From Halorubrum coriense DSM 10284 (GTDB taxonomy: Archaea; Halobacteriota; Halobacteria; Halobacteriales; Haloferacaceae), in the NCBI RefSeq assembly GCF_000337035.1, contig NZ_AOJL01000013.1:83566-128346 (forward strand): a stretch of DNA of 44,781 nt, given 5' to 3'. Made by a program: the position numbers and the translations under genes. Under the pieces are notes generated by a model. It was not told where the DNA came from and did no database searches. It saw only the letters and a list, made by a program, of their open reading frames with translations. Positions 34,217 through 43,363 of this stretch are shown here, piece after piece. Numbering within the stretch: position 1 is the first letter of the stretch; the number at the start of each line of letters is the position of its first letter.

Positions 34217-35617
34217 CTAAATACGGGCAAGCATCGCATACAACAGAACACCGATCAGAATTATAAAAAACGGGGCGAGCATCATCAAGATTATAACTAC
34301 TTCTACTCCGGTTATCTGTGAAGAGCCAAGCATCATAAGCGGAATGCCAGTAAAAAACAGTGCTAATGCGAGAGCGGCACCGACGACAGCAGGGTCCTGC
34401 TCGGGACGTCCTTCATGTTTGACAGGCAAATCAAGTGTTTCGATCGCTTGATCAAGATCAGCAACAGGCCCGAATTGGACCGTGCTTGTCGGCGTCGCTT
34501 CGACGTTTGAGACGCGTAGTGTCCCAGTACCGAATAGCCGGTCGGGAATTGCGTTCTTAATTTCAAACCGTGCTCGCGAGTGAACAGGCACAATCCACTG
34601 TGGAGCATTAAGCAGTGTATCATACGCGACTAGTACATCTCCGCGTCGCTGGTATTCAATGGTGCCATATCTGAGGTAGTAGCTCCCAATTCGGACAGCA
34701 AGGACACACACCAGAACACAGAGGCCAACACTGCTCCACACGAGGTGTCCTGTAAAAATCGCAGCGATAACGCCAATCAAGAGCAGTGCCACGCCACGAT
34801 TGAAAATCGTTAGCAGTATTGTACTCGTGCTTCCCAGTAGCACTGACTGCGGGCTAACAACCACCCGTGCCTGAACGGCTTCATCAGGGAGGTCCGGCTC
34901 TGGCTGTGGACGACTGAGTTCACGATCAGCGCTCAACCGATCAAAAATCGATTGTAGAGATCTTGCAATCGGCCCAGTGGATTCCCACGAAACAGAGAGC
35001 GCTGTCTTCACGACCACAAAGCCGCCAAGCACAGCCACGCCTGCCGACTGGGTCGCTGTCAGTCCAATTACCCCAAGTAGCATCATCGCTACTGTGAGCT
35101 GTGTTGGTTGCTGTAGAATCTCTCGAGCAGACACATCTTCGTACTTTCTGGTACCTAGGTAGTCGACACGGAACTCGATCAGTTGTGCCAGCAATAGCAC
35201 ACCAGTGCTAATGCTCACCTCCCAGGATAACACCACTGGTATGTCTACTGTAGCCCACACAAGTGCTGTAATTGGCACAATGGTGGAACCCCAAATGCCG
35301 AGTACTGAGAGCGCAAACGGCACATTTCGTGGGTATACTGGCGGAAGTGTTTGTAGAGGATACCACCCACCTCGCTTATGACGTAGTTCGTGGAGTGGTT
35401 CTCGCTGACCAATAACATCAGGCGATCCCTGCTTTGCAAACAATGACTTCAATGTACCAAGAAGAACTGTGCTAAACGCTTCAATCCAGTAGAGGACTAG
35501 GAGCGTCCAAACGTTCCAGCCGCTACTGAAGACACCGATCAGTGGAACGAGGTTCGCTGAAACAATAACAAGGTCTGACGTTGATTGGCGCGATGGCGTG
35601 GAGGGCACGCTTCGCAT
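34217..35617 (-). CDS. DUF6498-like polytopic membrane protein with PH-like domain (3)
   Basis: The 466-residue paralogue of the 16780 protein has an N-terminal ANLVPLIGVFSSGWNVWTLL, LYWIEAFSTVLLGTLKSLFA pair, several more helices, and a PH-like segment (GTIEYQRRGDVLVAYDTLLN, LRVSNVEATPTSTVQFGPVA). Two C-terminal helices end the protein. The PH-like part suits a membrane-associated scaffold or lipid-sensing role, but no function is known. It is downstream of nothing obvious and single. Confidence 0.75.
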   Translation of the reverse strand: MRSVPSTPSRQSTSDLVIVSANLVPLIGVFSSGWNVWTLLVLYWIEAFSTVLLGTLKSLFAKQGSPDVIGQREPLHELRHKRGGWYPLQTLPPVYPRNVPFALSVLGIWGSTIVPITALVWATVDIPVVLSWEVSISTGVLLLAQLIEFRVDYLGTRKYEDVSAREILQQPTQLTVAMMLLGVIGLTATQSAGVAVLGGFVVVKTALSVSWESTGPIARSLQSIFDRLSADRELSRPQPEPDLPDEAVQARVVVSPQSVLLGSTSTILLTIFNRGVALLLIGVIAAIFTGHLVWSSVGLCVLVCVLAVRIGSYYLRYGTIEYQRRGDVLVAYDTLLNAPQWIVPVHSRARFEIKNAIPDRLFGTGTLRVSNVEATPTSTVQFGPVADLDQAIETLDLPVKHEGRPEQDPAVVGAALALALFFTGIPLMMLGSSQITGVEVVIILMMLAPFFIILIGVLLYAMLARI

Positions 35618-35777
35618 ATCTAATCAGTACGAACCGTGATAGAAATACCCCCTGCGTTGCTCAGTATGATGCCGGCATCTTCGTGCTATTTTACTCAGGA
35701 GAGCAGAGATCTGCCCCCTTCGTTCTTGAGCTTCTCGGCGAGCTCCGCGCCGCCGCTCTTGACGACTTCCCCGTCGT

Positions 35778-37170
35778 TCAGTTGGACTGTACAGAGTCAG
35801 ACGTTTCGACAGACGGGGGAGCATGGCCCACCCCATTGGCGAGGACGGTGTACCCGAGGTGGGTTAGAGAGAGGCCGAACGGGTGGAGGTTCTGTTGGGT
35901 GGGGGATGGTAATAGCCCAGCAAGAATGACCACTTCGCCGCTTCCGCCCGGAACCCGGATGGTTCCCGCGGTGACAAGTGTTTTGTCTTCCCGCTGGTGG
36001 TACCCGGCGACGCTTCCTCCAGCGGCCTCGAAGGCGTCGCGGTCGACGCCGTACACTGGCACCCCGTTGGCCGTCGAGGCGTACCCGAGTGGGCTACTTC
36101 GAGCGAGTTCACGCTGGCCCGGCTGAGTCCCCTCCAATAGTGAGTGATCCTCATTTCGCGTGCCCAGCGATATTCCTCTCCGTGTGACCCGCTGTACGGC
36201 GTCTTCGGAGATCGACTCCGAAAATTTTGACTCCCCGAGCAATTGGACCCCGCTATCGGTTAGAACGACCGTCCTGTCCTCGTCAGTCAGCACCGTGTTG
36301 AGACTCTCGACATAGTCCGACCGGTCGATACCTGTGTCAGTAGGAACGACCATGGCGTTGACGTGGTCTATCACTGACTCTACCACGTTCGGGTCCCGAA
36401 CCACGGCGGGGTAGACAACGTTGCTCGCCGCTCTGTAGCTCGGCGCGACATCGGTGATAGAGACATCGTAGTCGCGTTGGTTGTAGCCCAGCGCGGCGCG
36501 AGGGTCCCGCTGCGGCTCGGTGACCGACCGCGTTTGAATCGATATGACGGCGCCTTGATCGCCGCGCTCGTTAGATAGTTCCAGTTCCCAAGTCCCGCCC
36601 ACTGGATCGTTGACACCCCAGACGAACCGGCCTTCGGGTGCCGTCGCCATCGTATACTCGTCGGCTGTTCGAACGATCGCGCCTGAGGGGTCGTAGAGGG
36701 TGACGTCGGCGGCGCCGGTGGTGGCGTCGACTGTCGCTGTGAGCCGGTGCGCCTCGCCTTCCATCTTGATAGGCACAGTCATCTGTTCGTCAACCGGAAC
36801 AGACTCTTGTGTCTCTGTCGCGCCAACACCGATTACCGCGTCTCCACCAGAACTGCCACTCGCGGCAGCGTCTCCATCGTGGCGCCCGACTGGGTACGGA
36901 AGCTCTGATGTAGTAGCGCGAGTGCTGTCTCCGTCGATAAGTGCCACCTTCTCCCCGGCTGGATTCTCGATGGCTATGTTTTCGTTGCCGGTGTAGGAGG
37001 TGAACGACTCGAGTGTAGTCTTGTAGGCTCGGATCTGTAGGTCAACGACGGCCGGATCAAAACTCATGCTGCCGATCCGGATGTCCCACGCCGTCTCTAA
37101 GGCTATACCACGAGCACCTAATCCGCCTGTATGGAACCGAAGGCACCGTCGACATTCTCGATTCCTAAGC
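35778..37170 (-). pseudogene. M14-peptidase-like protein, truncated and frameshifted
   Basis: The open frame 37067-35778 (429 residues) lacks a signal and starts inside a domain. In-frame codons upstream of its ATG read GLGARGIALETAWDIRIGS, and the preceding segment, GIENVDGAFGS, is in another frame, so a frameshift lies near 37120. The C-terminal module (MVVPTDTGIDRSDYVESLNT, TVVLTDSGVQLLGESKF, AGLLPSPTQQNLHPFGLSL) resembles the C-terminal extension of large secreted haloarchaeal metallocarboxypeptidase-like proteins; that assignment is from memory. The N-terminal zinc-binding half is missing. It is higher in GC than neighbours to the left. Confidence 0.5.
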
Positions 37171-37238
37171 GGTGATCTCTTAGTTACCAGCGCCGGGTGG
37201 GGGGTCGGGGCGATCTCGTGAGGCGGTCAAACCGACCT

Positions 37239-37278
37239 GACGCTCTAGGCGTCCGGATGCGCTTGGCCACGACATCGA
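37239..37278 (+). repeat. 40-bp direct repeat A flanking the htr-opsin pair
   Basis: GACGCTCTAGGCGTCCGGAT and GCGCTTGGCCACGACATCGA together match 40120-40159 at 38 of 40 positions, in the same orientation and 2881 bp apart. The repeat lies just downstream of the opsin stop. On the minus strand both copies can encode DVVAKRIRT(P/S)RAS, so they may derive from one coding sequence. Confidence 0.85.
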
Positions 37279-37402
37279 TCCCTCGAAGCTGTCCGCAGAC
37301 TCCTTGGTCCGTATAGCCCGGTCCTCAATGCTGCTCTCCCCCTGAGTAGTCTTAGTCCCCGTCCACGGGGAGTAAAAAGGGCCCACGCCGGTCTCGCGGT
37401 TG

Positions 37403-38122
37403 TCAGTCGTCCGCGGTTACCTGTCCGGATGAAGTCGGTGTCTCTGGTATCGTCTCTCCGTCGTTGTCGACCAGCGCCCCAACGTTCTGGACGACGAGCG
37501 CAGCAAACCCAACGCGGTAGATGATATTGGTATATTGGAGGGTCGCTGTCAATGTGAACAAATCGAGGACTCCGGTCACCTCCAACTGCGACCACACGAC
37601 CAGCATCGCGAAGATGAACACCACGAGGTTCCGGGTCTTCGCGTACAAGAGTTCTTTCCGGGGCGGCTGGTTGGACGCTTTCTTGGCGATAGGCCCGTAC
37701 ATAAGCACAATTGCCACGAGATAGAAGGCTATGATCCCGAGATTCGCGACCGTCGCGATGATCCCGTCAAACACGGCTACGAGGTCGTATGAGATCCGGA
37801 CCGCCAGCAGAAGCCCCACGACCCCGCCGATGTACCGCCGTCCGGCCCCCGAGACGTAGACCGAGAACCCGAACAGCAACACGTAGGTCGGGTAGTCAGT
37901 CACCAACTGTGGGAGCCGCAAGACACCGCTCCCCACCGACACGAAACCGATGCCCGCACCCCACGCTGCCGCCATTACTGTTGCGAGCCCAATCAGGCCG
38001 AGGAACGGGTAGCAGTACCGGCGAGCGGCTTTCTCCTTCCGAAGCGTTAGGCCGGTCAGAACGATTGCTGAAACCGCGTAAACGGCCGCTGTTCCGTAGT
38101 GTATCGCTGTGGTGTCAATCAT
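37403..38122 (-). CDS. Sensory-rhodopsin homologue lacking the retinal-binding lysine
   Basis: The 239-residue seven-helix protein aligns with sensory rhodopsins along its length: helix [19 protein letters not shown], helix [19 protein letters not shown], helix [18 protein letters not shown], helix [16 protein letters not shown]. The Schiff-base lysine of helix G is Arg203. The helix G aspartate is Asn199, the helix C counterion is Gln72 (Arg69 and Pro78 kept), and helix F pocket residues Trp, Tyr, Pro, Trp are Phe171, Leu174, Val175, Ser178. Retinal attachment is therefore not expected. The start overlaps the transducer stop by 8 nt (ATGATTGA), the normal htr-sop order with translational coupling. 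Tyr197 matches the transducer-contacting tyrosine of sensory rhodopsin II. I infer a light-independent sensor. Confidence 0.85.
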   Translation of the reverse strand: MIDTTAIHYGTAAVYAVSAIVLTGLTLRKEKAARRYCYPFLGLIGLATVMAAAWGAGIGFVSVGSGVLRLPQLVTDYPTYVLLFGFSVYVSGAGRRYIGGVVGLLLAVRISYDLVAVFDGIIATVANLGIIAFYLVAIVLMYGPIAKKASNQPPRKELLYAKTRNLVVFIFAMLVVWSQLEVTGVLDLFTLTATLQYTNIIYRVGFAALVVQNVGALVDNDGETIPETPTSSGQVTADD

Positions 38123-39713
38123 CGTCAGTCACCCCCGTCCGGCGCGTCTTCGCCCCGGCCTGTGGCGTTTGTTCCGGTTCTACCGTCGTTGGCTCCGCAT
38201 CCACATCACGGGTTTCAAACTCACTCAGTCGCGCCTCAAGCTCGTGCGTCCGGTCCGTGAGGTCGGACGTGATCGCCTCAACTTCTTCCATCATCTCGGC
38301 CGCTTCCTCGGCCGACTCAGCAACGGTGCGGGCGTCAGAGACTACATTCTTCGCGCTCTCGGAGACCTCGTTCACGACGGCCGCCACTTCCTCGACGCCC
38401 GTCGCGCCTTCGGCCGTCGCGTCCGAAATGTCTCCCATCGCCGAATCGACTTCCTCAACGGTACTCGTCAGTTCGGCTATCGTCTCACCCGCCTCACGGG
38501 CCGACTGGGTCGTCTCGTCGATCTGCTCGACCGTCGCCTTCATGTCCGAGCTCACCTCGTCGACGTCGTCGATCGCGCTGGAAATCGTCTTGTCCACCTC
38601 CGCCGTCGACTGCTGGGTCTCCTCGGCAAGTTGCTTCACCTCCTCGGCGACGACCTCGAACCCGTCTCCCTCCTCGCCCGCTCGCGACGCCTCGATCGAA
38701 GCGTTCAGCGCAAGGATGTTCGTCTCCTCGGCGATCTCGGAGATGATCTCGGTCGTACTCCCGACCTCGTCCATCTGCGTATCGAGTCCGTGAATAACCT
38801 CCTCAAGCTCCTCTAACAGCTCCGCGATAGCGAGAATCGACTCGATCGCCTGTGTCGCCTTCGTCTCGCCTTCTTGACCAGCCTCAGCCGCTCGTGTCGC
38901 GTCGTTCGCTACGTCGTCCGTGGTCGACGCGATCTCCTCAATGAGCGCCGAGAAACTGTCTGTCTCTTTCACCGCTTGTTGGAGTTTTCCACTCTGCGCC
39001 TCAACCTGCTCTGCCAATTCCCGAATCTGCCCCGCGACGTATTGGTTCATTTCGCCGACCTGCCCGGCCTTCTCGGACACGTTCGTACTTGTCTCCTCGA
39101 CTTCGTCCGCGAAGTCGTGGAGTTCGCCGATCGTCACGGAGAGGTCGGTTGCCATCGCGTTGTATGCCTCCGCGATCTCACGCATCGCTTCTACGTCTGC
39201 GTCGGTACCGAGTTCCGTCGTAAAATCCCCGTCTGCCGCGGCTTCCATCGCACCCTCGACTGACTTCGCGTGCTCCATCAACGCTGCGTTCATCTCCTCA
39301 GCCTCTTGTTGTGCCTCCTCAGCGTCTTTCTGTGCCGACTCCGCCTCGCTCACTGCTTCATCAAGCGAGACTCGCATATCGTCGATGCTGGCGAACAGGT
39401 TACCAATCTCGTCGCTCCTGTCTGACTTCGCCGTGGTCTGAAAATCACCGTCCTCGATCGCGCTCGCGACCGTCAGCAACCGAGAGAGTTCTGTCCCGAC
39501 ATTGTCACCGACCATGATTCCGACAACCCCGAAATTCAGTAGCATCACGAAGGCCGTCGCAGCGACCGCAGCGACTCCTGCATCCACAGTGCCGGCCGAC
39601 TGTAGGTGCTGGACGAACAACGCGGAAAGCCCAATCGTCAGTAAGATTGTCCCCGCTACAATCCCCCGAAGCCGGCGACCATAGCTACCTTCCACCGCCT
39701 CGATTAGCCCCAT
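38115..39713 (-). CDS. htr: Methyl-accepting transducer partner of the opsin homologue
   Basis: From ATG 39713 the 532-residue transducer has two membrane helices (about 17-36 and 48-72) with only a short outer loop, as in sensory rhodopsin transducers rather than ligand-binding receptors. HAMP (about 73-125, [20 protein letters not shown]) and a second HAMP-like segment follow, then a long coiled coil with the conserved tip [20 protein letters not shown]. Glu/Gln-rich methylation helices flank it. Asn60 in helix 2 ([10 protein letters not shown]) matches the asparagine that hydrogen-bonds the rhodopsin tyrosine in the SRII-HtrII complex. It should signal to CheA. GTG 39728 is an alternative start. 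Confidence 0.92.
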   Translation of the reverse strand: MGLIEAVEGSYGRRLRGIVAGTILLTIGLSALFVQHLQSAGTVDAGVAAVAATAFVMLLNFGVVGIMVGDNVGTELSRLLTVASAIEDGDFQTTAKSDRSDEIGNLFASIDDMRVSLDEAVSEAESAQKDAEEAQQEAEEMNAALMEHAKSVEGAMEAAADGDFTTELGTDADVEAMREIAEAYNAMATDLSVTIGELHDFADEVEETSTNVSEKAGQVGEMNQYVAGQIRELAEQVEAQSGKLQQAVKETDSFSALIEEIASTTDDVANDATRAAEAGQEGETKATQAIESILAIAELLEELEEVIHGLDTQMDEVGSTTEIISEIAEETNILALNASIEASRAGEEGDGFEVVAEEVKQLAEETQQSTAEVDKTISSAIDDVDEVSSDMKATVEQIDETTQSAREAGETIAELTSTVEEVDSAMGDISDATAEGATGVEEVAAVVNEVSESAKNVVSDARTVAESAEEAAEMMEEVEAITSDLTDRTHELEARLSEFETRDVDAEPTTVEPEQTPQAGAKTRRTGVTDDD

Positions 39714-39754
39714 ACATTTTTCTCCCACTACGGTAGGTAAACCCCGGCGACCTA

Positions 39755-39768
39755 ATTATTTTTATTGA
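39755..39768 (-). promoter_or_regulatory. TATA box for the htr-opsin operon
   Basis: On the minus strand TATCAATAAAAATAATT lies about 45-55 nt before ATG 39713 and 30-40 nt before GTG 39728, an AT-rich island in GC-rich surroundings. It is the probable single promoter for both genes. Confidence 0.45.
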
Positions 39769-40214
39769 TAACAACGCGCCCCACGCGGCCACTAACGCCA
39801 CCGAATAGAGACACCCAACGACTCCTCGACCTACCACCTTCTGTTCTTGACGCTACTCACGTTTGAGAGTGGTTTCACCGACTCGCCGTACTCCGGGTTT
39901 GGGCGTCCTGCCACTGCTAAGTCTTGTCCGGTTCTTGTTCGCATAGTGGCATTTGATTTCTTAGCTGGAGATGGTATCTGTCAATTCGGACGAGTACCGG
40001 GATGGAAGTCGCAGATACTGAAAGCACACCGGACATTTCTGAAGACCGACCAGCCGCCCCGTAGCGACTCATTCTCGAAGAGGTTGCCGCCGCTGGCGAA
40101 CTGTGCGTCGAAGCGGACCGACGCTCTAGACGTCCGGATGCGCTTTGCCACGACATCGAGTGGAATATAGTATTCTCTTGAAGGAATCCCTGTGAATCAG
40201 ATGTTGAGGTCACG
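39769..40214. other. Intergenic region upstream of htr
   Basis: No intact gene is seen. On the minus strand 40159-40070 can be read as DVVAKRIRTSRASVRFDAQF, ASGGNLFENES, a protein-like stretch sharing its start with repeat A, so it may be the remnant of a gene split by the htr-opsin segment. Confidence 0.35.
40120..40159 (+). repeat. 40-bp direct repeat B flanking the htr-opsin pair
   Basis: This matches repeat A (37239-37278) at 38 of 40 positions and in the same orientation. It lies on the far side of the htr promoter, so the two copies bracket the complete transducer-opsin operon. Confidence 0.85.
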
Positions 40215-41053
40215 ATGTCTAGGGCGGACACACACCTCACAGATCTGCGGAGGCATCTCCGTGACGCCGGCGTAGGTGTTCTTCTCAGCGTAGCGTGCGT
40301 TCTTGCTGGTATCCACGTTGCTGTTCCAGAACCGCTGGTGTCACAGTTCGTGTTTACGTACGGCGACCCACAGTTGGTGACTGTCTGGACGGCGGCAGCG
40401 ATTCACGATAGTCCCGCCCATTTCGCATCAAATCTGGCATGGTACGGGATCGTAGTCGCACTTGCGTATACGCTATACTCCATCTGGGGTCGACGGCGGC
40501 TGTTCTGGCTGCTCTACGGGAGTCTTCTTTTGATCACTCCCCCCGCCACGGTGGCAGTTGACTACTAGCTGCTGTATCAACGGTGGGAGCTTGTTGGACC
40601 CCCCTCAGTCGCCTACGGATTCTCCGGTGTTGTGAGCGCCCTCGGTGGACTGCTTGTGTTGGGCTGGTGGGGCTGCTCGCTGCGTGGTACACGTGGGCGA
40701 TTTCGATCGCATCCACGTTCACGTTCGTGGTGTGTGGGCTAGGTGTCGCACTCTATCGGTCCTCACTGCCCACAGTCCCGAGTGCCGGTGTGCTAGCCAT
40801 TGGTGGGGCGATTCTGCTAGTCGCCATCGGACTCGGGTGGCAGTATCGAGAGATAGCCGTTCGCCAGTGGCTATCTACGCACCAGAACGCGATCATACTC
40901 CTTGGAGCGTGTGGTGGTGTCGTCAGTTCCTTCGTCGTGGTCCTGTTTTCTGTTGAGGCTGCGTCTGGTGGCCGGTTTCCAAACGTGATCGCTCATGGGA
41001 CCGGATTTGTGACTGGCCTCAGCGTCGCGGTAGGTGGACTCCGTCTGCTGTGA
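40215..41053 (+). pseudogene. Rhomboid intramembrane protease, TAG-interrupted and frameshifted
   Basis: The frame from 40215 gives an N-terminal membrane helix and HDSPAHFASNLAWYGIVVAL, the rhomboid HxxxN region. It stops at TAG 40566 but continues in frame as VAYGFSGVVSALGGLLVLGW, with the rhomboid GxSG nucleophile motif. Near 40660 the homology moves to a second frame (VGLLAAWYTWAISI) that ends at 41053 with VIAHGTGFVTGLSVAVGG, carrying the catalytic histidine. All catalytic elements exist, but an amber codon and one frameshift break the gene. Rhomboids cleave membrane proteins within the bilayer. It is probably a recent pseudogene. Confidence 0.7.
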
Positions 41054-41079
41054 GGAGTGCTGTGTTTGGAGTTGCGGCG

Positions 41080-41116
41080 GGCTGATCAATCAGCCGACTG
41101 AGGGTGAAAATCACCC
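41080..41116. repeat. Two tandem hairpins after the rhomboid gene
   Basis: GGCTGATCAATCAGCC (41080-41095) and GGGTGAAAATCACCC (41102-41116) are perfect six-base-stem hairpins 6 nt apart, 27 nt after the rhomboid stop. They may be a terminator or the foldback end of an IS200/IS605-type element. There is no T-run after them. Confidence 0.5.
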
Positions 41117-41256
41117 GCCCTCCTTGTGATCTCATGCGTCGCCTTTTGACGAGGACACGATCTCGTTAGCATGGGTTCACCACGTATCTCGACGACGCTG
41201 TAGCCTCAGAGCACTTGTTGGGATATTCACCTGAACTAGTTCACATATTCGTTAAG

Positions 41257-41268
41257 TATATCATATAT
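41257..41268 (+). promoter_or_regulatory. TATA region for the SDR gene
   Basis: ATATCATATATAAG lies about 50-60 nt before ATG 41318. A transcript starting near 41290 would carry a small hairpin (41289-41306, arms CCACG and CGTGG) and an AGGTGA ribosome-binding sequence at 41308-41313, so this gene probably has a leader. Confidence 0.45.
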
Positions 41269-41317
41269 AAGAAACTATTGTAAGCTTCCCACGTGCTACA
41301 GCGTGGCAGGTGAACCT

Positions 41318-42073
41318 ATGAAAGGAATCCAAGACGGAGTCGCAGTTGTTACCGGCGGAGGGTCAGGAATCGGCCGACAATCATCACTTCGGTTCGCCGA
41401 AGCGGGAGCAAAGGTTGTCGTCGCTGACGTTGACGAAGACGGCGGATACGAGACTGTCGAACTGATTGAGGAAGCCGGAGGCGAGGCGATTTTCGTCAAC
41501 GCAGATGTCACTGATTCAGATGATGTCGACTCAATGGTACAGACAGCCATTGACGAATATGGCGGGCTTGATTTCGCACACAACAACGCTGGCATTGCCG
41601 ATGAGGGTGCTCGTCTCGCTGAGTACGACGAAGAAGAGTGGGACCGGATGATTGACATCAATCTGAAGGGTGTCTGGCGGTGTCTCAAAGCAGAGATCCC
41701 CGAGATGATCGAACGTGGTGGTGGAGCGATCGTCAACACGTCGTCGGTCGCCGGTGTGAGTGCGAATGGGAGCGCACACTACGTTGCCAGCAAGCACGGG
41801 GTTATCGGATTAACTCGACGGGCAACAATCGATTATGCGGGAGAGGGAATCCGTTTCAACGCCGTGTGTCCCGGTGTTATCGATACGCCGATGGTCCAAC
41901 AGGCAGGTGAAGACAACTCAGAAGAGATGGACCGGATCACTGCGGGTATTCCAGCGGATCGGCTTGGCGATCCCCAAGAGATAGCTGACGCAGTTGTCTG
42001 GCTCTGCTCTGAGGAGGCATCCTACGTGATGGGACAGCCGATCATTGTCGACGGCGGGTTGCTTGCCCAGTAG
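41318..42073 (+). CDS. Short-chain dehydrogenase/reductase
   Basis: The 251-residue NAD(P)-dependent oxidoreductase has cofactor loop VTGGGSGIG, NNAG motif (DFAHNNAGIADEG), catalytic Ser (NTSSVAGVSA), Tyr-x3-Lys (HYVASKHGVIGLTRR) and C-terminal QPIIVDGGLLAQ. Asp in VVVADVDEDGG after the second strand indicates NAD+ preference. It resembles the glucose/3-oxoacyl-ACP reductase group; the substrate is unknown. ATG 41318 has an AGGTGA Shine-Dalgarno-like sequence 4-10 nt upstream and is preferred over GTG 41303. The gene is monocistronic. Confidence 0.92.
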   Translation: MKGIQDGVAVVTGGGSGIGRQSSLRFAEAGAKVVVADVDEDGGYETVELIEEAGGEAIFVNADVTDSDDVDSMVQTAIDEYGGLDFAHNNAGIADEGARLAEYDEEEWDRMIDINLKGVWRCLKAEIPEMIERGGGAIVNTSSVAGVSANGSAHYVASKHGVIGLTRRATIDYAGEGIRFNAVCPGVIDTPMVQQAGEDNSEEMDRITAGIPADRLGDPQEIADAVVWLCSEEASYVMGQPIIVDGGLLAQ

Positions 42074-42462
42074 TAGCGACCACTCGGCCGAGCCACACAA
42101 GTGTCTCATCCGAAGAAATGTACTCGAAATCACCCGCCGAAAATTTTTGTCTGTACTTGAATACGGAGCGAGAGCCGATTGCCTGGCCTCAAAGCTCAGA
42201 TGGTGATGTTACTCCTCTACAAGCCTGACTCGACCGCATGGAAATTGACATTTTTGACGCTTTCTCACTATTCACACACATACAAGATTGGCACTCTAAC
42301 ATTCTAAGACTCACGTCTAAGATAAAAGTCTAAGATCTACTCTTTGAGACTAGAAATTTGTGATAGACGACGAGACGGTAGTCGCCCACTAGCCTTCACT
42401 GGATCTGATCAATCTACCCCCACCCCAAAAGACATATTTAATCTGGTTGTATCGAGTTTTTT
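42074..42462. other. Intergenic, AT-rich
   Basis: No gene is seen in 389 bp. Three GTCTAAGA-type direct repeats lie near 42303-42338, and CATATTTAATC near 42431 is a TATA candidate for the next gene. Confidence 0.4.
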
Positions 42463-43335
42463 ATGGCTCATAACGGAGGCACAGATAGCAGAAGAAATCC
42501 ACCCCAATCGGACGACTCATCTGGCTCACCTAAGTCCTCTGAGGAACACCCATCTAATGTTGCTGATGATCTTGAAGACACGATTAGCAGCGACACATCG
42601 ATAGCACCAGATGAAGACACCGAAGCATCAGTAACTAATCGAACAGGTGATTCCAAGCCGGGAGTGACTGATAATGATTTCGATATTTCAGATCCCGATA
42701 CTATCGCGAGATCTGATGCCAACGAAAACGAACTGGAGAACACGGCTTCGAACTACGAAACGTCGGCTAGTTCCTCCCTCAGTGGTGATCTTAACGCTGA
42801 TGACGCAGAGAAGTTCATCGAAGAAATCGAATCTGAACAAGAGTACATTCAGATCACGCCCGTCCGCGAAGAGGTAAACTCAGAGACGGTCAAGCGAGAA
42901 TTGTACGGCCTCCATCGCTACGGAAACGGCCGGAAACTCCCGCTAGATATGGAGCTTCATATCGCCGGCATCGAACCAGTCGCTAACTTCGAGTTCATCA
43001 TCTACAAGCCTGAAGACGAAGCGCAGTTCAAGTTCTTCATCGGCCCCGGAGAACGCGGCGACGTCACTTGTGACAGACTCGAAGGCACCACGCGATCGCA
43101 GTATCCGGAGAACTTCGAGTTCGACAGAGAGCAGTTCGACATCACGAACGTCTTCGACGAAGTCCCAGAGATGATCCGCTGGGAAGGCGTCGAAGAGAAG
43201 CGGCGTGACTGGATGACGACGCTCACATCGTACAACAACGAAGCGATCGAACGCTCCCCACTTTCGAATCTTCTCGAGACCATCATCCAAACCGACGGCT
43301 CGGTCATCTTCAGAGTTACACAGAACAAGTGTTAA
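42463..43335 (+). CDS. Orphan N-terminal module resembling conjugation/HerA-type ATPases
   Basis: The 290-residue protein has a disordered acidic first 110 residues. A domain follows, with EYIQITPVREEVNSETVKRE, LYGLHRYGNG, FEFIIYKPEDEAQFKFFIGP and RSPLSNLLETIIQTDGSVIF. This recalls the N-terminal domain that precedes the ATPase in large haloarchaeal transfer (VirB4/HerA-like) proteins; the match is from memory. No Walker motifs are present, and the protein ends just where the parent family continues toward its motor domain. It is a truncated derivative or a stand-alone regulator. It lies 28 nt upstream of cheC on the same strand. Confidence 0.5.
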   Translation: MAHNGGTDSRRNPPQSDDSSGSPKSSEEHPSNVADDLEDTISSDTSIAPDEDTEASVTNRTGDSKPGVTDNDFDISDPDTIARSDANENELENTASNYETSASSSLSGDLNADDAEKFIEEIESEQEYIQITPVREEVNSETVKRELYGLHRYGNGRKLPLDMELHIAGIEPVANFEFIIYKPEDEAQFKFFIGPGERGDVTCDRLEGTTRSQYPENFEFDREQFDITNVFDEVPEMIRWEGVEEKRRDWMTTLTSYNNEAIERSPLSNLLETIIQTDGSVIFRVTQNKC

Positions 43336-43363
43336 CAGGGTACCCGCTAATCAATACAAATAT

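Noticed and set aside
37180-37402. Small minus-strand frames around repeat A as separate genes
   Set aside because: They share only the repeat-derived peptide with the region near 40.1 kb and otherwise read as low-complexity basic sequence.
37403-38122. Functional retinal-binding sensory rhodopsin or proton pump
   Set aside because: The Schiff-base lysine, helix G Asp, helix C counterion and most pocket aromatics are replaced.
42463-43335. CheF archaellum adaptor, suggested by its place before cheC and its ~290-residue length
   Set aside because: The first 110 residues are disordered and acidic, and the remaining sequence does not show the features I associate with CheF; it looks more like a transfer-ATPase front domain.
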